A DNA stretch of 64,000 nucleotides from Ignavibacteria bacterium (GTDB lineage: Bacteria > Bacteroidota > Ignavibacteria > Tepidaquicellales > OLB5). The stretch lies in the NCBI GenBank assembly GCA_017303675.1, contig JAFLBX010000001.1, positions 62,001 through 126,000 on the forward strand. The letters run 5' to 3'. The notes under the pieces are model-generated. The model saw only the letters and a program-made list of their open reading frames with translations. It ran no database searches and was not told the origin of the DNA. Positions 51,880-60,990 of the stretch are shown here, piece by piece. Position numbers and translations under genes: made by a program. Within the stretch, counting starts at the first letter, position 1. Every line of letters begins with the position of its first letter.

Positions 51880-54800
51880 TTACTTCAATATTACCAGTTT
51901 CTTTACATCAGTAAATTCACCCGATTCCATTCTGTAGAAATAAATACCGCTTGCTAGATAAGATGCATTGAATTCAATTTCATAATTACCTGCAATTCTC
52001 GTTTCATTTACAAGTGTTTTCACTTCCCTGCCAAGTATATCATATATCCTGATAAGAACAAATGACTGCTTAGGCACCGAATACCTGATATGTGTAACCG
52101 GGTTAAACGGATTAGGATAATTTTGAGCAAGCTCAAACTTAACCGGGATCTGCTGATTATTTACAGCAAGTACAGAATTATACAGTATATTCAGGCAGTA
52201 ATTTTCTACCCTGCCTGTATCACCTGAAGCCTGGTCTGATACTTTAAATATCCAGGGGCCGTGAATATCCTGCCCGTTGAAAACATTGAGCGGGCTTTCG
52301 GGTCTGAATGAACCGGTGAAGGGAGCTGTACCGGCTGAAATTGATACTGATGCTGAATCATCAAAAAGTGTATTTATAAAATTATCACCCCCTGAACCAC
52401 GCCTGTTGGAAAGTATTACCTCGATGCCGGCAGGTGATTTAATGCTGAAAGAAATATCGCCATCATATGAATGAATGAGAGAGTTCATTTTAAAATTGAA
52501 ATCCACTATAGTTCCGTATTGAGGGATAAACAAAGTATCATATGAAGTAACATTATCCCTGATAGGCACATAAGTTGACCTGCAAAAGCTTGCTGAAGCC
52601 TGGTTTGTAATATAAAATTTAAAATAACCTGATGCAGGCAGCATTCCTATGTTATGATTTGATGAATTATCTCTTGCTTTGATAACATAAAAAATTGAAT
52701 CGCCTGCTGCAACATCTCCGTTAACCGAATTAAACATTCCTGTAAATGTATTGCCTCCTGAATTATTCAGCCTGAACATTTTTATTGGTGATGGAGTATT
52801 TTTATACCATTCCACCCATACACTGTCTATCCCGATATTATCCGTTACATTGCCTGTAACATTTACAGGCCACATTGGCTGGCCAATGCCGTTCAGCTGG
52901 GTATGTGTAATTACAGGGGCTGTAACATCTGCTGACGCTGTAAAGCTGAAATATGATGTTGGAGCATCAGGAGGCAGTATTGTAACGCGGTTAAGCTGGT
53001 CGCATGTTTTCAGGTAGTATTTATACACTGCTGCTGATCCGTTTCCGGGAATTGCTGCGCTCCAGTTATTACCTGATGTATTGGTCATAGAAATACTGTC
53101 AGTAAATGCACTTCCGCGTGTCCAGAAGAGTTTTGTCTTTGCCGGATCTATTGCTGAGCCTGAAGGAGTAATAACACAATTCACATTATACGGCCCGTTC
53201 AGATTTTCTGTGTTTGGCAAACAGGTATGAGAAATTACAGGACCGTATGCTGCCTGGTAAATTGAAGGATCGCCAAAGCAATTATACATTTCAAGGTATC
53301 TTCTCATATCTGTAGTAACGCTTCCGTAGTGCTGCACAAGATAATATTTTGCCATTACGAACATAGGAGCAGTTTTTTTAAGCCCGTCAGTGAACATAGC
53401 CCTGTAAAGCCTGCGTTCAAGGATATCATCTTCATCCCAGAAAGAGTTAACAGATGAGCCCCAGAACACTGAACCTGCCTTTGGTCTGCGAACCCATGTT
53501 TCACCAAAGCATTCGGAATTTTGAAACTGCCCTGTAAGGCAAGCAAATGAATATACAAACGGGTAGTAGGTATTATTAAGGGCGTTCACTTGTGATTGCG
53601 ACAGCGGCGGTCCATCGGCCCAGCTTGTTGTGCTGCCATGTCCTGAATATATAGCAAATACCTGGTTATTGTTCAATGCATCAATAAGCTGCTGTGTTGT
53701 TGCATTGTAGGTATGTGTATATAATTTAACATTCGTATAAACTGAAGGAACAAAGAAACTATCAATAACAAAGTTATGTGTTCCTTCGGTAATAGCCCAG
53801 TTATCAGTTGATGCCATAAAAACATTTTTTTTGGGCAATCCGCCGATGTTGCTTTCCATATATATAGTTTTGTTAATTATATTGGTAAGCTCAGCGGCTG
53901 AAGAAACGGGGAACCTGCCGATAAATGCATCGGCAAACGCATCTCCACCTTCAAGCAGAGTATAGTTAAGGTCAGTATGCGGATTGTCAGAACCTACTCC
54001 AGTCCATTCCGGGATCTTATCAATATCGCCTGCAAGCAGAATAAATTCAGGTCTTGTTGCAATATTGTTATAACGGTTTTGTATGTATGCAAGAATAGCT
54101 GCTGTAGTGGTTCCCGTTGTGCCGGTATTTACCATGAGAACATTATATCCCATGCTTGCTTTATAAGAAGCGAATGGACCCATTACAGATTCATATTCAG
54201 GAGGTGTAATGATAAGATAGTTGTTTGTACCTGCTGAACGGACAACTTCAGGATTTACTGCCAATACATTGAACAGCTCTGCAAATGAAGAGCCTGTTGA
54301 GGAGTAAAATGGAAGTCCTGCCGGAAGCTCAATTTTTATCCTGCTGTTTTTGGTTATAACCAGCCTTCCTTCAGAAGGATCGTACCTGAAAGGCATAATT
54401 GTGACCATTATTGCCTTCACTCCCCCGATAATTACCGGTTCAGATAATTTTACAAGAGGGGCATTCAGGCTGCCTGAGCTTTGATAATAATTCCTGTTAA
54501 TTGTAAACGGACGGTCTTTAAGGTTTTTTGATTTTTCCCATGGCGCTTGCGCCGGGAATATCTTCCGCTGAAGATATTTTTCTTCAGTGGTTTCATGTTG
54601 TATATAATAAGCCGGTGAAGTTTCTGCTTGATTAATGATGAGGATGAAAGTGAGCTGTGGTAACATTGGTAAGCCTTCATTTGGGGTGATACCATAATTA
54701 TTAATATTTATGATATCGAATGCTTCGCCTTCTTTAGTTACTGTTTCAGAACTGTATGAAGGCAGGCTGAATTCTATTTCATACCCGTTTGATGATCTGA

Positions 54801-54897
54801 TTAACTTTACTCCGTTAATATTCTGCGAATATGAAACAAAATTTACCGCCATGCACAATAAAATAACTATTGGCACGAATGCAGTAAAACGCTTCAT
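51880..54897 (-). CDS. Gingipain-like C25 cysteine peptidase, T9SS cargo
   Basis: The 1005-residue protein has a signal peptide (1-24, FVSYSQ), a C25 propeptide region (~30-200), a C25 catalytic domain (~215-550) with His420 in YSGHGST and Cys453 in SFACLTGQ, two beta-sandwich domains (~555-780), a P-domain-like module (~785-910) and a T9SS sorting domain (~915-1005: NYPNPFNPVTHI, DILGREVKTLV, ASGIYFYRM, final KLVILK). Known relatives are gingipains and the T9SS sortase PorU; the extra sorting domain argues for a secreted protease. Catalytic dyad intact. A likely scavenging or processing enzyme. Confidence 0.92.
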   Translation of the reverse strand: MKRFTAFVPIVILLCMAVNFVSYSQNINGVKLIRSSNGYEIEFSLPSYSSETVTKEGEAFDIININNYGITPNEGLPMLPQLTFILIINQAETSPAYYIQHETTEEKYLQRKIFPAQAPWEKSKNLKDRPFTINRNYYQSSGSLNAPLVKLSEPVIIGGVKAIMVTIMPFRYDPSEGRLVITKNSRIKIELPAGLPFYSSTGSSFAELFNVLAVNPEVVRSAGTNNYLIITPPEYESVMGPFASYKASMGYNVLMVNTGTTGTTTAAILAYIQNRYNNIATRPEFILLAGDIDKIPEWTGVGSDNPHTDLNYTLLEGGDAFADAFIGRFPVSSAAELTNIINKTIYMESNIGGLPKKNVFMASTDNWAITEGTHNFVIDSFFVPSVYTNVKLYTHTYNATTQQLIDALNNNQVFAIYSGHGSTTSWADGPPLSQSQVNALNNTYYPFVYSFACLTGQFQNSECFGETWVRRPKAGSVFWGSSVNSFWDEDDILERRLYRAMFTDGLKKTAPMFVMAKYYLVQHYGSVTTDMRRYLEMYNCFGDPSIYQAAYGPVISHTCLPNTENLNGPYNVNCVITPSGSAIDPAKTKLFWTRGSAFTDSISMTNTSGNNWSAAIPGNGSAAVYKYYLKTCDQLNRVTILPPDAPTSYFSFTASADVTAPVITHTQLNGIGQPMWPVNVTGNVTDNIGIDSVWVEWYKNTPSPIKMFRLNNSGGNTFTGMFNSVNGDVAAGDSIFYVIKARDNSSNHNIGMLPASGYFKFYITNQASASFCRSTYVPIRDNVTSYDTLFIPQYGTIVDFNFKMNSLIHSYDGDISFSIKSPAGIEVILSNRRGSGGDNFINTLFDDSASVSISAGTAPFTGSFRPESPLNVFNGQDIHGPWIFKVSDQASGDTGRVENYCLNILYNSVLAVNNQQIPVKFELAQNYPNPFNPVTHIRYSVPKQSFVLIRIYDILGREVKTLVNETRIAGNYEIEFNASYLASGIYFYRMESGEFTDVKKLVILK

Positions 54898-55092
54898 GTT
54901 TTTTAGCTCCTGGTGTAAGAATTATTTAAAAGAACGTATTTACACCATACAAATATAAGTTGTAAGCAAAGGTTTTAAAATATATTTATTTACGACAAAA
55001 TTTCAGTTTTTCGGGAAATCACTTTCATACAGTGAAAAAGTGTTTTTATTTAATACATTCTTTGCAATATTTGAATAAATATTGAAAAGTTA

Positions 55093-56907
55093 ATGAATCT
55101 TCCCGCAGGTTATAATGAAAAGTTGTTTGAGCTTCTCGATGAGGTCAACAAACTGAAATTCAGTGAACCTCACAAAGCACTCGAGCTTGCAAATTTGGTT
55201 TATGTACAGGCTCTTAAATCCGCTGATGAAGAGCTGGAAGTAAACTGTCTTTACCTGCTTGGTGTCTGCAATGAAATAGTTTCCAACTATCCGCAGGCAA
55301 TGAAGTTCCTTTCTGAAGCCATAAAGCTTGCAAAAGATCTTGGCAATAAGAAAATAATGGGAGACTCACTTAATTATGTTGGTGTTATTCATGATAACCT
55401 CAATAATTATTCCAATGCCCTGAAAGCTTATTTCAGAGCGTTAAAGATCTATGAAGATATTAAAGAAAGCAAAAAAACAGCAATTGTACTTTCAAATATC
55501 GGATTAATTTATACCAATATAAAAGATTACCGAAACGCCTTAAAGTTCTATTCCCATGCTCTTGATATAGCCGAAGAAGAAAATGATTTTGAATCTTTAT
55601 TAATTACAAATATTAATATCGGTCTTACACACAGCCAGCTCGGGAATTTTGATGAAGCATTAAAGTTTCTGAACGACGCATTTGAAAAAGCTTCAGCAGG
55701 AAACGATAAACGCAGGACGTCATTAACACTAGATCATATTGCTGAAACATATATCAAATTAAATAACCGCAACGAAGCATTCAGGCTGTTTGAACAAAGC
55801 CGGAAGCTAAAGCTTGAGCTAGATGATAAACGCGGGCTTGTCAGGCTTTATTCCACAACAGGTAATCTTCACCTGCTGGAAAATAACATTGTTGAAGCAA
55901 AAGCGAACCTTGAAAAAGCATTGGAACTGGCAAATGAACTGGGTATCAAAAGATCAGTTCATGAACTCCATAAAATGCTTGCAGAAACATATGAAAAAAT
56001 AGATAATTCCACCAAAGCCCTTTATCATCTTAAGATCGCATATTCAAAAGAAATGGAGCTTCTAAAAGAAGAAGCTGAATTAAGGGCAAAAAATATTTCT
56101 ACTCAGCTTGAAATTGAACAGGCTCAAAAAGAAGCTGAAATTCAGAGGTTAAAAAATATTGAGCTTGCCCAGGCGCTTGAAGATGTTAAAAAACTGAATA
56201 TAAGCCTGAAAGAACTTAATGATGAAAAAAATGAGTTTATGGCAATTGCAGTTCATGACCTTAAAAATCCCCTTCAAAACATTCTCTCGACTGCAAGAAT
56301 TTTAAAAAGAAGCAGCGACCTGCCAAAAGAAGAAATGGCTGAATTTACTTCAAATATTATTAATCAAACTGACCGGATGTTCAACATCATTAAAAAACTT
56401 CTCGATCATAATGCAATAGACCAGGGCGAGCTTAAAATAAATATTTCTCAGTTTGATATCAACACTGTTTGCAAAGAAATTGTTAATAATTTCAGAGAGG
56501 ATGCTGAAAGAAAAAACCTGAAACTTGAACTAAACGGCACAGAAAGTGACCTCCTAATCAATTCAGATAAGATAATTCTGTATGAAATACTTCAGAACCT
56601 GGTTTCAAATTCAATTAAATTTTCTCCGGAAGGCAAAGTAATAAGAATAAATGTTTTTGATGATACAGGAACAGCAAAAATAGAAGTAATTGATGAAGGT
56701 CCCGGTTTCAGTGATGAAGATAAACGAAAAATGTTCAATAAATTTGCAAAGTTAAGCGCAAAACCAACAGGCAACGAACATTCGACAGGTTTGGGACTTT
56801 CAATAGTAAAAAAATTATGTGAATTAATAGGTGCTTCGTTAAAGCTGGAAAGTAAAGAAAATGAAGGCGCAAAATTCATTATAAAAATAAAAATGCCCGG
56901 TAAATAG
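55093..56907 (+). CDS. Cytoplasmic TPR-histidine kinase, paralogue 1
   Basis: The 604-residue protein has no membrane segment. It has seven or so TPR units (residues 5-330, e.g. 'SLNYVGVIHDNLNNYSNALKAYFRALKIYEDI'), a coiled coil (~335-385), a HisKA dimerisation domain with phospho-accepting His388 in AVHDLKNPLQ, and a HATPase domain with N box LVSNSIKFSP, G1 DEGPGFSDED and G2 STGLGLSIVKKL. It is the first of three tandem paralogues with no response regulator near. TPR-linked kinases of this layout may sense a protein or small ligand (inference). 77 bp separate it from the next. Confidence 0.92.
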   Translation: MNLPAGYNEKLFELLDEVNKLKFSEPHKALELANLVYVQALKSADEELEVNCLYLLGVCNEIVSNYPQAMKFLSEAIKLAKDLGNKKIMGDSLNYVGVIHDNLNNYSNALKAYFRALKIYEDIKESKKTAIVLSNIGLIYTNIKDYRNALKFYSHALDIAEEENDFESLLITNINIGLTHSQLGNFDEALKFLNDAFEKASAGNDKRRTSLTLDHIAETYIKLNNRNEAFRLFEQSRKLKLELDDKRGLVRLYSTTGNLHLLENNIVEAKANLEKALELANELGIKRSVHELHKMLAETYEKIDNSTKALYHLKIAYSKEMELLKEEAELRAKNISTQLEIEQAQKEAEIQRLKNIELAQALEDVKKLNISLKELNDEKNEFMAIAVHDLKNPLQNILSTARILKRSSDLPKEEMAEFTSNIINQTDRMFNIIKKLLDHNAIDQGELKINISQFDINTVCKEIVNNFREDAERKNLKLELNGTESDLLINSDKIILYEILQNLVSNSIKFSPEGKVIRINVFDDTGTAKIEVIDEGPGFSDEDKRKMFNKFAKLSAKPTGNEHSTGLGLSIVKKLCELIGASLKLESKENEGAKFIIKIKMPGK

Positions 56908-56984
56908 CTGAAAGAATAGTAACTTCAACATAACTTATTCACGTTATTACATCTTTGCTAAACCCTTCTAAATTTACAATAAGT

Positions 56985-58763
56985 ATGGATAAAAAAACAG
57001 AACAAATTCTTGCAAAAGGTCAGAAAATCCGTGAATCTTCACCTTCTGATGCTTTAAAATACTTCGAAAAATCATTAAATCTGGCAAAAGCGCAAAATGA
57101 CCTGCAGGCTGAAATTGAAATTTTATTTGATATTGCCGTAGCAAAACACAACCTTTCCCTTCACAGAGAAGCCGCATCTATTTTCAGAGATCTTTTAAGC
57201 TGGAAATATCAGTATAAAGATCTCTTTATGAAAGCAAATATATTGCGATGCCTGGCAGTTCAGTATATACGTAACAATGATATAGAAGAAGCAATTAAAT
57301 ACCTGTACGAAAGTGAAAAAGTAAGTAAAGAGTGCGGCTATGAAGAAAATCTTCATATGGTCGAATCCACACTTGGAAGTATATACATACAGCTTAAGAT
57401 GTTCAATAAAGCACTTGAACATGAAATGAAGTCACTTGAAATTGCCTTAAAAATGAATAATGAACAAATGATCAATTATTCATACCTGGGGATCGGCTCG
57501 TGTCACTACCTGCTTGGTGATTTAGATAATGCAGAAAATTACCTGCTCAGATCATTGAATGGAGATCAGACAAAATACTCTCAGGCAAATACATATTATT
57601 ATCTTTCAAAAGTATATTTTGATAAAAAAAATATTGAACAATCTGAAAATTATGCTAAGCTTGGGTACAAGCTTTCAGTTGAAAACAATATAAATGACTA
57701 TAAGGCATTATGTCTTGGATTAACCGGTACCATCTTTCTTGAATATGGAGAAAATGAAAAAGCGATCAATTCAATTCAAGAAGCAATTAGCTTCTCTGAA
57801 TCATTTGAGAACAAACGGATCTATTTCAGTTTGTATAAGGATCTTATAAAAGCATACGATATTACCGGAAATTATAAGGCAAAATCTGAAGCTTATGAAA
57901 AATTATATAATTACCATACTGAGTATCTTGAAAACCAGTCAAAACTAAAAATTAAACAGCTTAATTCCGAATATCATATTGAAAAAGCAAATAACCTTGC
58001 AGAGATCGAAAGATTAAAAAATGTTGAACTAAGAAACGCACTGGAAAATGTAAAGAAACTTAATGCGGAACTTGAAGTTCTTAACCGTGAAAAAAATGAA
58101 TTTATGGCAATTGCCGTGCATGACCTGAAAAATCCTATTCAGAACATTCTTTCAACTGCCCGGTTGATAAAACGCAATTCTGGATTAAATGAGGAACTTG
58201 TAAGCCTTTCAGAAAATATTGTACAGCAGACAGACAGGATGTTTAACCTGATACGAAAGCTGCTGGACCATAATGCAGCTGAAGAGGGGCGTATAAAAAT
58301 AAATAAGAGTGAATTCAAGGCTGAAAGTATTTGCAGGGATGTAATGAATGACTATAAAGAAGCAGCAGAAAGAAAACAGCTTAAGCTTAAATTCACAAAT
58401 TTCTGCAATGGCCACACTCTGAAAACCGATTATGAAATTCTATACCAGATATTATGCAATCTTGTCTCAAATGCGATTAAATTTTCTCCTAAAAACAGGA
58501 ATATATATTTAAGCCTTAATGCAGAGAACGGTTCATTTTTATATGAAATTAAAGATGAAGGACCGGGATTCAGCGATGATGATAAGAACAGGCTTTTCAG
58601 AAAATTTTCTAAGCTTAGCGCGCAGCCTACTATGGGTGAGAGCTCTACAGGGCTGGGACTTGCCATTGCTAAAAAGTTAAGCGGGCTTATAAATGCCGAC
58701 CTGAACCTTGAAAGTAATCATGGCAAAGGGGCTAAATTTACAATACATATTTCAGAAAATTAA
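56985..58763 (+). CDS. Cytoplasmic TPR-histidine kinase, paralogue 2
   Basis: The 592-residue form starts at ATG 56985, which aligns with the starts of the two paralogues; a TTG at 56955 is less likely. Same layout: TPR region (~1-325), coiled coil, HisKA with His379 in AVHDLKNPIQ, and HATPase with LVSNAIKFSP, DEGPGFSDDD and STGLGLAIAKKL. The kinase half is much closer to the neighbours than the TPR half is. Soluble, no output domain. Confidence 0.92.
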   Translation: MDKKTEQILAKGQKIRESSPSDALKYFEKSLNLAKAQNDLQAEIEILFDIAVAKHNLSLHREAASIFRDLLSWKYQYKDLFMKANILRCLAVQYIRNNDIEEAIKYLYESEKVSKECGYEENLHMVESTLGSIYIQLKMFNKALEHEMKSLEIALKMNNEQMINYSYLGIGSCHYLLGDLDNAENYLLRSLNGDQTKYSQANTYYYLSKVYFDKKNIEQSENYAKLGYKLSVENNINDYKALCLGLTGTIFLEYGENEKAINSIQEAISFSESFENKRIYFSLYKDLIKAYDITGNYKAKSEAYEKLYNYHTEYLENQSKLKIKQLNSEYHIEKANNLAEIERLKNVELRNALENVKKLNAELEVLNREKNEFMAIAVHDLKNPIQNILSTARLIKRNSGLNEELVSLSENIVQQTDRMFNLIRKLLDHNAAEEGRIKINKSEFKAESICRDVMNDYKEAAERKQLKLKFTNFCNGHTLKTDYEILYQILCNLVSNAIKFSPKNRNIYLSLNAENGSFLYEIKDEGPGFSDDDKNRLFRKFSKLSAQPTMGESSTGLGLAIAKKLSGLINADLNLESNHGKGAKFTIHISEN

Positions 58764-58847
58764 CCGAGGTATAATATAACTGCTTTAATTGAAAACAAAA
58801 AACACTTATGCTTCACATTTAAAATGTGAATTAACAAAAAAAATATT

Positions 58848-60629
58848 ATGATAAAAATTTCAACTCTTATTGATGAAGGAACCCGGATTAGGCAAAACAT
58901 GCCTGCCAAAGCACTTGATATCTTTACAAAAGCGCTAAATGAATCGGAGATCGAATCAAATGGTAAGTTCAGGGCTATTTCACTTTTTAACATTGCTATT
59001 ACTTACCTGATCCTGGGAGATTACAATAAATCAATTTCATATTTCCAGGATACATTGAAAACCTATTATGCAAAAAATACACCTGAAATTACAGCCGAAG
59101 CATTAAGGGGTATTGCCGGAAATTATGCAAGGAAATACAATTACCGTGAAGCCTTAAAATATTTTTATCTTTCAGAAGAAGCCAGCATAAAATGCTGGCA
59201 TATGGAAAACCTTCATTTAGTTTACCAGGGTATTGCATCATTATATACCAAAATAAATCTGAACGAAAAAGCCCTTGCATATACACTTAAATCACTTGAA
59301 ATTTCTGAGCAGAGCAGGGATGATGGTGCGCTTCAGACTTCATTAATGTCAATTGGGGCATGTTATTACAAACTGGGCAACACCAAAGAAGCTAAAAATT
59401 ATTTCGAAGAATCTCTTTCATTTTCAGCGCACCCGTTTGCCGAAGCTAACGCTCTTCATTTTCTTTCCATTATGAAATATGACGAGGGCTCCTTTGAAGA
59501 AGCTGCGGCTATGGCTGAGAGGCAGATAGAGATTTGCAGTGAAAATAATTATTACGATTTCGAAGCTTTAGGGTACAGGCTTAAAGGCAAAATTGCTTAT
59601 ATTAATGGATGGTACCCGGAGTCGCTGGAAAACTTTAACAAAGCCCTGGAAATACTGAATACTGCCGGTGACAGGAACATAAAATTTTCCATACAAAAGA
59701 ACATCATTAATACCTATGAAAAAATGGGTGAAAAAGACAAAATGATAGAATTGTATGGAGAACTTTACAGCAATCATATAAACCACCTTGAAAAAGATAT
59801 ACAGATAAAAATTGAACAGCTTGATTTTGAGACTGATACAGAAAATATCAAAAAAGAAGTAGAAAAAGAAAAAGAAATCAACCAGCAGCTTTCATCTGCG
59901 CTTGATGAAGTGCAGATACTTAATAATGAGCTTAAGAAAATGCATGAAGAAAAAAACAATCTTATGGGAATTCTTGCTCATGACCTAAAAAACCCGCTTC
60001 AAAGTATATTATCTTCAGTTAAGCTGATAAGAACGGAAAATGATGATAAGGTATTTATAGAAGAGATGACCAACAATATTACTCACCAGTCTGGCAGAAT
60101 GCTTTCACTAATTAACAGGCTTCTTGATTATAAAGCTATAGAAAGCGGTGTTATTCCCCTTAATATAACTGAATTTAATTCTTCGAAGCTTTCTGCGAAA
60201 CTTATAAAAAATTCACTCATCAATGCGGTTAAAAAGGATATATCCATCATAAATCAATGTACCTGCGGCGGAGTTATTTTAAAAACTGATTATGAAATGT
60301 TCTACCAGGTACTGGAAAATCTTCTATCCAATTCCATAAAGTTCTCTCCTCAAGGTTCAAAAATCTATTTAAGATGTATCAGTAATTCAGATGCGACAGT
60401 TTTTGTGATTGAAGATGAAGGACCCGGATTTTCAGAAGATGACAAGAAAAAAATATATTCAAACTTTGCAAAGCTGAGTTCGAAGCCAACCGATAACGAA
60501 CACTCAACCGGACTTGGTCTTTCTATTGTTAAAAAATTATGCGAAATTCTAAAAGCTGAAATTCAGCTTAATTCAGAAAAAAATAAAGGCTCTAAATTCA
60601 TTATCACATTCAAAAACACAAATGAGTAA
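58848..60629 (+). CDS. Cytoplasmic TPR-histidine kinase, paralogue 3
   Basis: The 593-residue protein repeats the layout: TPR region (~1-315, 'SLFNIAITYLILGDYNKSISYFQDTLK'), Glu/Lys coiled coil, HisKA with His378 in LAHDLKNPLQ, and HATPase with LLSNSIKFSP, DEGPGFSEDD and STGLGLSIVKKL. Its G2 block 'SSKPTDNEHSTGLGLSIVKKLCE' is nearly identical to paralogue 1, suggesting recent duplication or gene conversion of the kinase end. Its stop overlaps the start of the cupin gene by 8 bp. Confidence 0.92.
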   Translation: MIKISTLIDEGTRIRQNMPAKALDIFTKALNESEIESNGKFRAISLFNIAITYLILGDYNKSISYFQDTLKTYYAKNTPEITAEALRGIAGNYARKYNYREALKYFYLSEEASIKCWHMENLHLVYQGIASLYTKINLNEKALAYTLKSLEISEQSRDDGALQTSLMSIGACYYKLGNTKEAKNYFEESLSFSAHPFAEANALHFLSIMKYDEGSFEEAAAMAERQIEICSENNYYDFEALGYRLKGKIAYINGWYPESLENFNKALEILNTAGDRNIKFSIQKNIINTYEKMGEKDKMIELYGELYSNHINHLEKDIQIKIEQLDFETDTENIKKEVEKEKEINQQLSSALDEVQILNNELKKMHEEKNNLMGILAHDLKNPLQSILSSVKLIRTENDDKVFIEEMTNNITHQSGRMLSLINRLLDYKAIESGVIPLNITEFNSSKLSAKLIKNSLINAVKKDISIINQCTCGGVILKTDYEMFYQVLENLLSNSIKFSPQGSKIYLRCISNSDATVFVIEDEGPGFSEDDKKKIYSNFAKLSSKPTDNEHSTGLGLSIVKKLCEILKAEIQLNSEKNKGSKFIITFKNTNE

Positions 60630-60990
60630 AAAATTTTCGATCCAGGCCAAACCATTTATAGTTCCCGTTGCTGATGGCAAGATTATTGAAGAATTTTTCG
60701 GATCTGCAAGCGTTTCCGCAGGTGATCTGAGCTTTGCGCATATGATCGCACCTCCCGGCTGGAGCGAACCTTACCAGCAGCCTGAGTTTGATGAAATTAC
60801 TTATATAATTTCCGGCAAAAAACAATTTGAAATTGATGGGGAAGTTATTGTCCTTAAAAAGAATGAAGCTATCTGCGTAAATAAAGGGACAAGGGTAAGA
60901 TACTCTAATCCGTTCAGTGAACAGGTGGAATATTTTTCGGTTTGCAGGCCTGCATTTTCAATTGAAAAAGTACACAGGGAAATTAACTGA
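60622..60990 (+). CDS. Cupin-domain protein coupled to the kinase array
   Basis: The 122-residue protein has a single cupin barrel: 'GDLSFAHMIAPPGWSEPYQQPEFDEITYIISGKKQFEIDGE' and 'NKGTRVRYSNPFSEQVEYFSVCRPAF'. The usual metal pattern is altered: the first motif has few histidines, so it may bind ligand without a metal. It starts inside the last codons of kinase 3 (ATGAGTAA), so translational coupling is likely. It is the fourth member of this transcription unit and might be a ligand-binding partner. Confidence 0.85.
   Translation: MSKKFSIQAKPFIVPVADGKIIEEFFGSASVSAGDLSFAHMIAPPGWSEPYQQPEFDEITYIISGKKQFEIDGEVIVLKKNEAICVNKGTRVRYSNPFSEQVEYFSVCRPAFSIEKVHREIN

Noticed and set aside
51880-54897. PorU sortase assignment for the C25 peptidase
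   Set aside because: PorU itself lacks the canonical C-terminal sorting-domain cargo layout with P-domain seen here; the length and modules fit a secreted C25 protease better.
55093-60629. Eukaryote-like or phage origin of the TPR-kinases
   Set aside because: Base composition and style match the neighbourhood and the kinase domains are ordinary bacterial HisKA/HATPase.
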